In this document: piece by piece, positions 23,801 to 34,375 of the stretch
How positions within the stretch are numbered: position 1 is the stretch's first letter
How the letters are laid out: every line of letters starts with the position of its first letter
Assembly (NCBI GenBank): GCA_031772625.1
Contig: CM062812.1
Location: forward strand, 726,738,300-726,802,299
Direction of reading: 5' to 3'
Length of the DNA stretch: 64,000 bases
From: Pinus tabuliformis
Taxonomy: Eukaryota; Streptophyta; Pinopsida; Pinales; Pinaceae
Translations under genes and position numbers: made by a program
The notes under the pieces: model-generated
Databases searched by the model: none
The model's input: only the letters and a program-made list of their open reading frames with translations
Told to the model about the DNA's origin: nothing

Positions 23801-25319
23801 AGGAGCGAACGAGACAGATGAATTTCCTAGTCTGGGAGATGAGCTTGCTGCCTTTCTTAGCAGTGATCAAAGAGGTGATGGTAGGTGGGGCTACTTCCAG
23901 TATCTTGTATAATGAATTACACAAAGAAATAATGACAGCATGAGGCCTTGACTCATACACAGCATGTCGCCTCCACAAGTATGGCTGGCCTAATAGTACA
24001 TCACAAACATATAGAGGTGTAACATCACACAATACCTCGTTTGTGAAGGGCTTGATGCTGTAGGGAAGGCGACACTGCTAGCAAACTTTGAGATCTCGCC
24101 CTTCATGAAGCCACCCGATACTGTATGGCTACAAGTGTGGTGTAGTCGGTAGGCCTAACCGCTTTACGACCTCTGTTGAAATGAGGTTATTTTGGTTGCC
24201 ACTATCAACAATGAATTGTAGCAGCGAACCCTTCACCCACATTTGTGAGTGGAAAAGGCATTCCCCCTCCTCTAGGTCTTCAGGCTCATTCTTCTGGATC
24301 TTGGTTGTGGCAACAATGGCGCTTGGCTCTGCATCAATGATCTGCTTCCCTTTGCCATTCCCCTTGTCAAGTTCTGACTCAAGGTCCAAACATGCACCTG
24401 ATTCTGAAGCCTTCAACTCGACCACTTGTGACTGCTTGGTCCAACACTCACTCGTGTTATGAGTGGGACTCCTGTGGGACTCACACCACTTTCCTGTGTC
24501 CTTCTTTGGATTTGTGGTGTTGTTCTTTTCTTGCAGCTTTGACGGGTTGTCTTGGGTCACCCCGCCTTGGCTTTGTCCTTTGGTCTTCAGATTTGTAGAT
24601 CCAAAGTCTTGCTTCTTCTGTTTGAATTTTTGCTCGATTTTGACAGCATATCGGTACGCAGTGCCGAGCGAGGAGATGTTTAGGAACTCCATCTCTTCCT
24701 AGATGTATCTGTGTAGGCAGCCGTGGTATTTGAGTACCAAATGTAGCTCAGAATATTTGATACCCAACTGTGTGCGAAGGGTATGAAAAATCTTTGTGAA
24801 CTCCGGCACATCTTGGTCCCTTCCCTGCTGCAGCGTGGTCCAGTTGATGTATTTGTCTTCATAGCTCTTGACAAGGTAATACTACTCTTTAATGGCATCC
24901 TGGAATGAATTCCAAGTGGGTGCAGCTGAAAATATTACGCCCCTATTTTCATCCTTCTGCTCGCAGTAGGTTTCCCACTAGTCCTTGATGTGGGGGGCTG
25001 CTTTGAGAAGAGCAAAAACAATCTTTTCTCGACGTGAAAATTCATCAACAGAAAAATACCCATCTAGCATATTTAACCATTTATCTACGGAATCTGTGTC
25101 TATTTGACCCTCGAAGATGGGGATTTCAAAATTAACTTGTACCTTAAATGGTGTGGTGTTTCCAGAGTAGCTGTTGGAAGCCGATGCGTCGCCTCTGGGT
25201 AGCTGCTGGAGAATCTGGGCAAAGTTGTCCATCATCGCGTTCTATTGTCGCTCGAGGGCTTCCTCATGCAAGATTTTGATAGGATCTCCTACCCCTTCGT
25301 CTTTCTTTTCATCTGCCAT
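23799..25319 (-). pseudogene. Ty3 gag-protease pseudogene
   Basis: The gag start is the ATG at 25319 (MADEKKDEGVGDP). The capsid region shows NFEIPIFEGQIDTDSVDKWL and EKIVFALLKAAPHIKD. The cysteine/histidine region reads KWCESHRSPTHNTSEC. It then runs into an aspartic protease with FIVDSGNQNNLIS, the catalytic DSG triplet, and VCDVLLGQPYLWRRHAVYES. At least four in-frame stops are present, near 25241, 24979, 24884 and 24701; one replaces a Trp and others fit Gln codons. The element cannot encode a full gag. Confidence 0.9.
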
Positions 25320-25437
25320 GGGAGGCCGTCAGGATTTGCGAGGCTGGTCTTGCAAAGGTTCAACCAGTTCAAGCCCTAACTCCTTATATCCCGACCTCGT
25401 TGGGGACATGCAAAGAAAAATAGAGAAAAAAAAGACC

Positions 25438-25449
25438 GCTCTGATACCA
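25438..25449 (-). promoter_or_regulatory. Primer-binding site (tRNA-iMet)
   Basis: Minus strand TGGTATCAGAGC, one base inside the 5' LTR that begins at 25451. Confidence 0.92.
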
Positions 25450-25450
25450 C

Positions 25451-26050
25451 TGATCTGGATTTAAACAAGGACACATCAAAATACAGAGATATCCATATAC
25501 AAAAAATGCAGTGGAAATAATACTTCATTTCATTAATGGAAAACACTGAAATATGCTTACAAACAGAATTGGAAATAAACCAACTAGGCTGATGGTAGCT
25601 TATCTCTGAGAAGAGACGTGGCGGCTACATGCCTCTGAACTCTGTTACAATGAGGCTCGAAGGCCTATTTATTGTTGATAAACAATGGAAAACCCTTAGC
25701 ATTCCAAAACCTAACCCTAGAAGATGAAACGCCAAATTGTGGGCCCTGTTTGGGTAAATTGGTACATCAATTTCCCAGGGTCGTGACTTTGGCACCCTAT
25801 CTCCATTTGACGCGTACAATAGCTCGTTAGAAAGATCTATCCGAGAACTATAAATTTTGGAAGAGCAACATGGGTCACAGATTTCCAAAAAAACGTTGTT
25901 TAGGGCCTCAAAACGGCTCTGGAAGTTTAGGACCGAAAAAATTCTAAAAATAGTAAACTATGCTACATTTAGGAAACTGAAAAGCTGAAAGAGACAGTTG
26001 CGGGGGTCCAAGTGGGATAGCTGGGTGGCCATCAACATCCACCTGGATTA
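25451..26050 (-). repeat. 5' LTR of Ty3 element
   Basis: 600 bp, homologous to 22742-23362. The outer end reads ctggatta instead of ctggatca, a single substitution at the tip. Confidence 0.93.
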
Positions 26051-26355
26051 TTTTCAGAACAAATAAAAGAGAAGTGAAAGGAAAATTGCAGCAACAACAA
26101 GTCAAGAAATATAGAGTGTATGGCACGAAAGCACAATAGAGAATGAAGCAATTTTGAGGATATAGAATTTTGAAGAAATGAAAAGTAAAATGCACAATTG
26201 TCAAATTTTTGAGCCTTTGTAAGTCTTGCTGAGACATAGACTAGCAAATATATTTTAGTAATGATTGAGTCAATTTCTATTGTAAGCTTAGTAGGCATAG
26301 TTGACTCATGTTGAGTCATGTTATGTTGAGTCATACAGTTGTAATTAAGGGGGAT

Positions 26356-26550
26356 TGTTGGAAATTGTAATTACTCTAACATGAAGATCTAGCAAGATCC
26401 AAGTCGAGTGATGCATGAATAGATAAGTTGAATTAAGTGCAGTTCATATTTAGAGTGTGAGTTAACTAAGTGAAGTCAAATCAAGTTTGTGTGATCAATA
26501 GAAGAGCCACAACTCATGTTATGATATTGTTTGTGTGTGCTGTGTCTTTC
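26356..26550 (+). repeat. Truncated 3' LTR of the copia-type element
   Basis: Begins tgttggaaattgtaattact and follows aagggggat. It matches the 5' LTR through gtgatcaata and catattgtttgt-like sequence but lacks the terminal atttccaaca. Confidence 0.75.
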
Positions 26551-26552
26551 CT

Positions 26553-26707
26553 CCTAGTTATATAGACAAGGATTAGGTTAGAGAGTATGATAACAAGATG
26601 TCTAATTCTCAAGATGTTCCCATGCTTGATTCTGGTCTATTTTTACACTCAAGCTAAAGTTTAGTCATGCAGGCAATAGGTTTCTTTAGTTGGTTACAGA
26701 AACATAC
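26553..26707. repeat. Flank repeat X, right copy
   Basis: Starts cctagttatatagacaagga and ends in ggttacagaaaca, paralogous to 20347-20491. Confidence 0.75.
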
Positions 26708-27605
26708 ATTGTGCTAAAGATTTTGCTAACAAGGAAGTTCAAAGATTCTCACAATCAAAAGTCCGATTGTAGTGACGTTTACATGCTTGATTTTGGTCTA
26801 CACAATAATAGAAAGGCCAGACGCAATGTTCTATTGCTCTTTCATCATAAAAGGGGACGAATGCCGTGGAGTTGTTACCGCACAAACAACATCATGGAAT
26901 AGAACTATTATGACTACCATAACATCATCCTACATAATGCGATCTCGAAGTGACATTCAAATACCCTGAAACACAGCTTTCTATCTACAAACCAAACATT
27001 GTAGGGGCAAGATAATTCTTGATGGTGTGTTTGAGCTACTACTCTTGCTCTACTAATGACCAATTATCCAATATCTTCCTGACTTCAATAAATTCTTGAT
27101 TGGGTTTTAACATTCAAATCTTTGTGAGGATAACTTTGATAGAATCCAGGGCTTTAAAAATCAAATCTCTGCTGGGACTACAGGAGGAGGTTTGATTGGA
27201 TAGGTATCTAACTAAGACTAATCTCAGCTGATTTAAAAATCTATCACTATTTACTATTTTACGGAAGATACGGTTAGAATTATAATAAATATTTAAGATC
27301 TTCTCTACATAAGAGCAGAAATACTCTATAGTTTGTGGATGTCGCTTGAATCTATTTAACAAACTCTTGAACCTCTGATGTTTTCAAAGAGTTTATGTCC
27401 GTGCGTGAAATGAATATGGCTTAGCCCATGTACAAGGGTCTGCAAACAGAAAATTCCTAAAACCTAGGTAGTAAAAACACATATGTTCTGTAATTGCAAA
27501 TATTATATCTTTAAATATATAAGAATCAGAAGTATGCAACTTTAGCTTTGTGACTTTTATGTGCATATTTTTCCCATCCCATCCCTGAGTTTAGATTGCT
27601 ATTAC
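26708..27605. other. Proximal intron sequence of the LBD gene
   Basis: No mobile element or gene is recognised here. Confidence 0.5.
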
Positions 27606-27795
27606 CAGGTCTCAAATGCTCGGGACCGTTGCATATCAGATTGATCAAACCCGTGCGCCCATAGAACTTGGCTAAGAAAGCGGTAGCGTTCGCCTGAGAC
27701 TCTGGGCTCCTTATCCATTGGAGGCATGGCCTGAGAACGCAGGATTCGCTGCAGCCCTTTCGGAGGACTCGGCATCCATTGCAACTCAACCTCAT
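27606..27795 (-). CDS. Class II LBD transcription factor, exon 1
   Basis: Encodes residues 1-63 of the LOB domain. The zinc-finger-like C-block CX2CX6CX3C is intact (Cys5, Cys8, Cys15, Cys19 in [19 protein letters not shown]). It is followed by [16 protein letters not shown] and the start of the GAS block ([15 protein letters not shown]). I chose the ATG at 27795 because class II proteins begin with MRLSCNGC; an in-frame ATG seven codons upstream gives an atypical extension. The exon ends CCTG at 27606 before a gtaata donor, and the split Ala codon is completed by CT in exon 2. No defect is seen in either exon, so the gene is probably functional. Confidence 0.93.
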
Positions 27796-27842
27796 GATTA
27801 TAAAAGCTGACTTCACAAAAACAAGCTAATGCACAAAGCGAT

Positions 27843-27855
27843 AAGAAATATATTA
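27843..27855 (-). promoter_or_regulatory. Possible TATA box of the LBD gene
   Basis: Minus strand TATAATATATTT lies about 50 bp upstream of the start codon. That would imply a very short leader, so this is tentative. Confidence 0.25.
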
Positions 27856-28712
27856 TACGGTCAATCTACGGGCGAAAAACAAAAAGAAATCTATGGGAAA
27901 ACACCACCGACATGATTCTGTAGATCTGCTGCTTCTGTGAATGAAGTGCAAACCACTGATGTCTTGATTTCAAGAGAGGAAAATGGAATGAAAATTTAGC
28001 TGTTTTCGTTTCGAGGGGCGTAATTGATTGCCTCGCGTGGTGGGCCGCGACACAGTCAACCAGAGGCGCGCTCTGCCATTAAAAAAAGAGCATTCTGCTG
28101 CATCATTTCACCCTGTCTCCTCCGCTAGATTCGGATTCATTGTTCAGGTCACCTCACCAAAAGTTCAGGTCACCTCACCTTTGGCTTTTCTAATAATTGT
28201 AACTTTGTTTGCAGTTTTTAATAATTTTAAATCTGATTGTAACTATTAGAGTACCTATCACGTTGCAAGTTACAGATCGAAATATCATTCGATACTGGAG
28301 GTCGAATTCAATGAATTCGATAATATTTTCAGTGAATGTCGAAAAGGTTACGAAGGTCGGACGGAGCCTTGCCTTAATTGGGCAAACTTTTCTTTTCATT
28401 ATTATTTTTTACCCACTTTTTTACCCAAAAGGTGAGGAGGGTTTGGACCGAGCCTTGGTTTAATTGACCAAAACCTTTCTTTTCAATATTCGTATTCACC
28501 CATTTCACTTTAATGCCACTGCGTTTTATTATCATTTCGTTTTATGCATTTCGAATTAGCCGCTTCCGTCGATGAAATTGTGGATTATTACATTGTTGTT
28601 GCGTATCTTATACATGCATGAACTTATATGTTGGACTCTGTGTATATACATTGTAATCATATCAGTTATACGCATCATATAGTTTGCACATATTATTCAC
28701 CTTTGTAGCTAT
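27856..28712. promoter_or_regulatory. Upstream region of the LBD gene with small tandem repeats
   Basis: Holds a direct repeat of ttcaggtcacctcacc (28143-28158 and 28164-28179; period about 21). It also holds a diverged ~88-bp duplication (about 28343-28490) sharing ggagccttg, ttaattg and acctttcttttcaat. No other gene is visible. Confidence 0.5.
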
Positions 28713-29175
28713 AGTTAATGTTGTAGATATTGTTAAGAACATTTTTCACACTTTAAGTGTAATTAATATTGTAAAGCTATAAGGATGTTTGTTTATCAAT
28801 GTTTTTAAATGCTAATTTTAAGGAAGATTAAGTTATAGGATTATCCTAATGTAAATGTAAATGTAATTGTTTGAATCATTAAGGTTTAGTTAATGTTGTA
28901 GATATTTTTGAGAACATTCATCACACTTTAAGTGTAGTTAATGTTGTAAAGTTATGACGATGGTTTATTTCTCAATGTTTTTAAATGTTACTTTTAGAGA
29001 AATAAATTATGAGATTATTATAATGTAATTGTAATTGTTTGTATGTCAAGGTGTAGTTAATGTTATATATTGTTGAGAACGTTCATCACAATTTAAGTGT
29101 AGGAAATGTTGTAAAGTTATGAGGATGGTTTATTTCTCAATGTTTTTAAATGTTAGCTTTAAAGGAGGAATAAGT
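28713..29175. repeat. Three-copy ~170-bp tandem repeat
   Basis: Units start with agttaatgttgtagatattg at 28713, 28888 and 29055. They share cactttaagtgtag, aatgttgtaaag, tttatttctcaatgttttta and gtaattgtaattgttt. Confidence 0.85.
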
Positions 29176-31959
29176 TATCAAAACAAAAAATATTTTTTTC
29201 TCTAATATTGTTTTTATGTTTGTTATGTTTTTTTCTATTTTACATGTTTAATTGTGTATGTATGTATATTGTTTGTATGTAGATTTTTTGTTTTTTTATT
29301 ATTAAAATAGCTTATGCATTTTGATAGTAGAGTTTTATTGTTATTAAGGTTTTTATCTCTTATGTTTTTATGGTGGATTTTGTGTACCTATCGATTATTT
29401 GTCTATATGGTTTATGCACTGATTATTATTCTTTTAAAAGATTTAGAATTTGAAATTTGAAATCCTAATTGATTTTAGTTGACAAAACGTGTTGTTGAAG
29501 TGTTGGGATTGATGGATGAAAGGGATCCAATACCTTATTGCTTGGACTACAGAGTTATCGATGTGATCTAAGAGGACATTCTAAAATGTAAGTTTAGAGG
29601 TTATAAATAGACATGATGGCATTCTTATAACATGCCTAACCTAGTAAGTAAGAAACCGTGAGATGGGAAGGAAAGGGACTCACAATAAGACATCTTCTTC
29701 TTCAAGACAACATACTATCATGTTTATCATTTTCTCTATTAACCCACAATCATAAGTATTGATGGGTCCCATCAATAGGTATATTTTGAGGCCCATTGTG
29801 TTATCCTCCAACCCTTAAAACTCTCCTTTTCTCACATTAATTTGCATTTTTAACCATAATATGGTCAGTAGGAAGGCTAAAGGGTGTTTTTCGCATTTCA
29901 TGGCCTAATGTTATTAATATGCAGGAAAACGAAGCATTTTTGGAGATATTATTATGTATGGGATGATTGGAGACATCTAGAGAGAATATAGCATGGCTTC
30001 TCCACTGCATAAAGTCCCCAACTCGGCTTTAGATCAAAGATTTCTCACCAACAACTCGAATTCACTAGCAGTCAAGAAGCTCAATTGCGTGTGAAGATCC
30101 AAGGGAACTAGATCCACAAATCTTGATATTTTGGAGGGAATCACTTCTCTTTTCAAGGGAGCTACCCCTCAACTACCTTTTGTATAAATAAACTAGCCAA
30201 AAGGCTCATTAGGATTTGAATTTTTGTTGCAACTAGGATTAGCTACTGAGATGCTAGTGCTTGACATAGTTACTCTCATCATTGATATGATGTATGTGAC
30301 TCTTCTTTTTTATTAATGAGAAGTTTGCTATTGGTCTATGTCTGAGTTAGTTTTGGAGGGTTGAAACCCTGGGTTTGGGCCAAAACCATAGGCTTTAGTC
30401 CCTCCCTTGTATTTCTTCCTTGTTCTTGTTCAATTCATTACAATTCCTTTATGTTTCAGTAGGTATTATGTCATAAAAAATTGTAGTTGCAGGTTTTCTT
30501 ATCACCTCTCTTGTGGGAAGAGTGATTGGAAGATCTAAAATAACAAGCCAAAAATATGTGTTTATGATTTCTTGGAAATTGTTATGTATTGGACTGCAAT
30601 CCTTATTCATGTTTAGTTTCTGCAACTTAGAAGTTAGCATCATGAGTGTGGAAATTTGAGTTATGTTGTAGAGTAGAGTAGATTTTAATCAAATTTAACT
30701 CATCCTTTCCATGTTAATTTACTTTGTCGTAATAGTGATTGTTCAATGCTTATGTTTGATTACTTTGCAATGATTGTGTTGACTGGAAAGGGTGAGAAAA
30801 CCTTTATACATCCACCTAGAAAATTTCATCTCCCTCCTAGAAACCACACATTGCCTCCAAACTCTGCCATCAAGATCACTCTTCTAGGGTAAATGGAGGA
30901 CACCGTGGATGCAAATTTAGGTGTAATATAGACCTCTAAGGGGTACTAGGCTTGGCTAAGGGGCTCCCACACCCTTTTTTCACCTTATTCTACATTCATC
31001 CACCTTCTTCTACCTTCAATACACCATTCATGTCCTCAAAAAGATCTCAGACCTTGTCCAGTAGAAAAACAGAGCCTCATGTAGTAATACAAGGCCTCCA
31101 TTAGCAGTTCCTGTAATAGACGTATAACATTATTTTCTTCAACTAGATTCACTCCAGGTTTTGTCCCTTGGGTATTGAAGTTGAATAATGGCCCACAAGC
31201 CTTGATTTCATGATCAAGGAAGATTCTAAGACCACTCCAACCCCATCCTCTCCTCACTGCAAACATAAGACAACAAATAGAATTAGAATTAGCATTTTTT
31301 TCATAATTGTGTTGAAGGTTGAATTTCTCATTTTCAAGCAAGTTGCAAATAGATAGATGATTCATGCAAGTAGGTTGTTAATTTGATTAAGTATGCAAAT
31401 AGAATAGCATGGTTTACTTCTGCAACTAGACTAGCCTTTTTCCTTTCATGCAATTTCAATTCAGCATTTACATTGAATGAATGGCATTTTCACTTCTGTA
31501 GTTAGAATCATGTTCATCTCCTTGCAATTACGAAATGTTTTTCTTGTTGTACTTAGCTGAAGGAGAGGTCTTTGAGCACCTTGATTTGATCTCATGACTG
31601 AGGGTGACATGATTAGAAACTAACTTGTTGTTCATATAGCGCTATCACCTCTAAGTTTGTATGAACCCCGAGTTGATAATTCAAGTTGAGAAGCCCTTGG
31701 GAGTTGCAACATCCTTGGTGTTATACCATGGCTCATCACTTTTTTTTCATCATTTCCAGGGAGGTGTCTAAGTAGGTGTTGTTTCTACCTAGGAGTTACT
31801 TGTTTTTTTGTTTTGCATTAGTCGTATTGGTTTTGAAAAAAAATGAAAAATTAAAAAAACAAAGCTAGTTCTTTCATGCCAGCTTAGGAGTAGGGATAAT
31901 CAAGGGAATTTCTTACCAAAAACCCTCACCCCTTCAAGTAGTCAACCTCCATTATTCTT
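29176..31959. other. Non-coding; possible 5' LTR/leader of the gag element
   Basis: No gene is recognised. It lies directly upstream of a Ty3 gag. A TATA-like tataaataaa (30183) followed by pyrimidine-rich DNA would fit an LTR promoter, but no LTR ends, primer site or second LTR could be fixed. Confidence 0.3.
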
Positions 31960-32757
31960 TGGTGACTTTCAACTTCCCTCTCTGACTACAGGGGAGCCAA
32001 AAGACACTCTAGGTGAGAAACTTGAAATTTTTGAGGAACCCATAGGGGAAGAAGAACCTATCTTACCTAACCAAACCATGGATTAAAACAAGAAAAATGA
32101 GCTTTTCCCTATCAGAGAAACTAATGGGGAGGCTAGAGTGAAAAATATAAGCCCTATTTCCCTTCCACATTTCCATGGCCTAACCTCTAAGGGTTCTGAC
32201 TCCTTTGTGTTTGAATTCTATATTGTCTGTAGGACCTATGACTATTCCTTGGATAAACAAAAGTTGAAACTGTTTCAATCTACTCTCAAAGATCTAGCCT
32301 TGCACTGGTTTGTGAGTTTACCTCGAGGCAACATCACTACTTGGGCCCAAATGTAACAAGCCTTTAATGACAAGTATAGGGATTATTATAGGTCCAAATA
32401 AATAATGAAGGATATCTTTAGGATGACCCTTGGACTTGATGAATCCTTGGAAGACTATGAGGAAAGATTCCAACTCAATTATAGGAGGCCTAATTCTACC
32501 CTTGATCCCAAGTCACTCAAGCTAGTTCTTCTCCAAGGGATTAGGGAGGACGTAATGGAAACCCTCAACATGTTGTCTGGAGGAGATGTCTACCAGTTTT
32601 CTTATGATGACATCAAAAATGTATTAAAGAATCACTATAGCGTTACTAGGAAAAGGGGTAGGTCTAGCCAAAGCTTTGTGAGTTACTCCCTCTACAAGAA
32701 CCATCAAGCATGAGAGAGGAGGTATGTTGGAGGATTTTAAAAGTGAAATGTTGCATA
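31960..32757 (+). pseudogene. Ty3/gypsy gag pseudogene, 5' part
   Basis: The frame reads ISLPHFHGLTSKGSDSFVFE, LKDLALHWFVSLP, then YEERFQLNYRR and LVLLQGIREDVMETLNMLSG. These are the retrotransposon gag hallmarks, including the hydrophobic DLA-W and E-F---- helices. In-frame stops occur at about 32084 (taa), 32354-32356 and 32399-32401. A frameshift near 32670 moves the C-terminal part to another frame. The gene is split at 32757 by the CACTA element and resumes at 63595. Confidence 0.85.
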
Positions 32758-32788
32758 CACTACAAGAAAAAAGGACATTGGTGAGGGG
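32758..32788 (+). repeat. Left terminal inverted repeat of the CACTA element
   Basis: Begins CACTACAAG and runs into ACATTGGTGAGGG. Confidence 0.95.
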
Positions 32789-33735
32789 CAAAAAATGCCA
32801 CCATAAGCTCATTGGTGACGGTCAAAAGAGCATTCGTCACTAAAAACTGAACGTCGCCAAAGGTGGCATCGCCAAAAGTATAGGTGTTGTAGTGACATAC
32901 AAAGTCCGTCACCAATAATGATTTATAATGTCAGATAGCGACCGCCACTATTTCATATGAGCAATGGTGATGAACCATAGCCTTTGTCACCAAAAACTGA
33001 ACGTCAACAAAAGTGGCGTCACCAAAAGTATAGGCGTTATAGTGACATACAAATTCCGTCACCAATAATGATTTATAATGACGGATAGCGGCCGTCACCA
33101 TTTCATATGAGCAATGGTGACGGACCATAACCTTCGTCACCAAAAACTGAACGTCGCCAAAATTATAGGTGTCGTAGTGACATTCAAAGTTCGTCACCAA
33201 TAATGATTTATAATGATGGATAGCGACCGTCACCATTCAATATGAGAAATGGTGATAGACCATAGCCTCCGTCATCGAAAGTTGAACATCACCAAAGGTG
33301 TTATGGTGACATTCAAGGTCCGTCACGAATATTGATTATAATGACGGATAGTGATTGTCACCATTTCATATGAACAACAATGATTTATTGTGATGGATCT
33401 TTAATGGTCATCACTGTTGGTGAATATATATGGTGACGTTCATTGACCATCACCTAAAGTCGCATTTCCAGAAGTATAGGTGTTGTGGTGACATTTAAGG
33501 TCCATCACGAATAATGACTATAATGAGGGACAAGGACCGCCACAATTTCATATCAACAACAATGGTTTATGGTTATGGACCTTTAAGGGTCGTCACTATT
33601 GATGCGTATATATGGTGGCGTTCGTTGACCATCACCATTTCATATTTTTGGTGAGGGTCGAAAAATGTCACCAAAGCTCATTCGTGATGGTCAAAAGATC
33701 CTTCATCACCAAAAATTGATCGTCACCATTCCATA
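32789..33735. repeat. Left subterminal array of the CACTA element
   Basis: Tandem units of 150, 150 and 135 bp begin gtcaccaaaaactga at 32836, 32986, 33136 and 33271, followed by more diverged units. Each unit contains several direct and inverted copies of ggtgacgg/ccgtcacc. The 135-bp unit lacks a 15-bp gtggcgtcaccaaaa-type block. In En/Spm such repeats bind the TNPA-type protein; that function is an analogy here. Confidence 0.9.
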
Positions 33736-33743
33736 TGGATGTC

Positions 33744-33814
33744 AGGGAATAATGGAATCGAACCACCAACCTCCTGCTTGTAAAGCAGGCGCTCTTCCAT
33801 TGAGCTAGCACCTT
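33744..33814 (-). tRNA. tRNA-like sequence, anticodon loop TTTACAA (UAC, Val-like)
   Basis: On the minus strand the internal promoter boxes are intact: A box TAGCTCAATGG (33797-33807) and B box GGTTCGATTCC (33754-33764). The D stem (GCTC/GAGC) and the 5-bp anticodon stem (CCTGC/GCAGG) pair perfectly. The T stem pairs with two G-U wobbles. The acceptor stem (AAGGTGC against ATTCCCT) pairs poorly, and no clear T-run terminator follows. I therefore read it as a tRNA-derived pseudogene or tRNA-like element. It lies between the left subterminal array and the internal minisatellite of the CACTA element. The amino-acid identity from the loop alone would be Val. Confidence 0.55.
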
Positions 33815-34149
33815 TTAAAGAATTATACTTTCAAAAATTAGACCTTGAAACTTTATATATTGTAAATTATACAACTTTCAATAAATTAAAGTCTCGACAG
33901 TATTTTACTAAACAAGCAAAGCAACATCGAAGCTGCAGGTCCCTACCTAATGGTTATTGAAGTTATGAAAAGTTGGTGGAGGGAAAAATAGTTATGTATA
34001 AGAGAATCAATATGTTCAGTTCAATAATCAATTAGAAGTGAAACTCTGAAGACATTTATAACCTATAACTGACCTATAAGTAGAAACTGCACCGAATATT
34101 GCAAAAGAAATGTCATAAGTGGATAGCATATGGAAGAAGAGGAGGTAGG

Positions 34150-34375
34150 GACTTGGAACCCTTGAACATCTTGGCATGCCTTAGCACTTGGCACATATTA
34201 GCTTGTTTGACATGTCTTCATACTATCTGGCGCATGTTAGCTTGCCTTGGCATTCCCTAACACATCTTGGCAGTGATGACCTCACAACTAGCATTACATT
34301 TTTTCCATGACTTGGAAACCTTACATTCACTAGAACACCTTGGCACTCCTTAGTTTCCATGCTCTCTGTTATCAT
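34150..34375 (-). repeat. GCCAAG-rich minisatellite, left copy (inverted)
   Basis: Short diverged units such as cttggcatgccttagcactt and cttggcatt. Read on the minus strand they match the gccaagtgctaag and gagtgccaaggtgttc units near the right end of the same transposon. Confidence 0.75.

Larger units (their letters stand above)
22742..26050 (-). mobile_element. Ty3/gypsy deletion derivative, complete ends, TSD TTTTC
   Basis: LTRs at 25451-26050 (5') and 22742-23362 (3') share the ends TGATCCAG..CTGGATCA. A 5-bp target duplication ttttc lies at 22737-22741 and 26051-26055. The primer site gctctgatacca (minus: TGGTATCAGAGC) lies at 25438-25449. A purine tract (minus: AAGGGCGGAGGAA) lies at about 23363-23375. 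The 2.1-kb interior keeps gag, protease and the integrase C-terminus only; RT, RNase H and the integrase core are missing. The LTRs differ at many sites, so the insertion is old. Confidence 0.95.
20492..26550 (+). mobile_element. Non-autonomous Ty1/copia-type LTR retrotransposon
   Basis: A 273-bp 5' LTR (20492-20764) begins tgttcgaaat and ends atttccaaca. The 3' LTR starts at 26356 as tgttggaaattgtaattact, right after the polypurine tract aagggggat, and is truncated near 26550. A primer-binding-like tggcatcaaagc follows the 5' LTR. The interior has a decayed copia gag (UBN2-type) and a 233-codon acidic frame, with no protease, integrase, RT or RNase H, so it could move only in trans. A Ty3 element (22742-26050) has inserted near its 3' end. 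The flanks show an odd repeated segment instead of a simple 5-bp duplication. Confidence 0.8.
17064..27605 (-). other. 10.5-kb intron of the LBD gene
   Basis: A GT-AG intron (donor CCTG|gtaata on the minus strand at 27606/27605, acceptor gtgcag at 17069-17064). It sits at the conserved position inside the LOB domain just after the GPEHLRP block. About 6 kb of it is a copia-type element with a nested Ty3 element. The rest (17.1-20.0 kb, 26.7-27.6 kb) is AT-rich and holds only small duplications. Confidence 0.88.

Noticed and set aside
24181-24702. Plus-strand open frames opposite the Ty3 gag
   Set aside because: They are antisense shadows; the minus strand carries recognisable gag and protease motifs.
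27796-27816. Upstream in-frame ATG of the LBD exon 1
   Set aside because: Class II LBD proteins start at MRLSCNGC; the extra seven residues are atypical and the ATG at 27795 fits the family.
31036-31365. 109-codon minus-strand open frame
   Set aside because: No family, no context and no conserved composition; probably chance.
32789-33735. CRISPR-like array (regular repeats with spacers)
   Set aside because: Unit length, internal palindromes, position next to a CACTA tip and plant context identify it as a transposon subterminal array.
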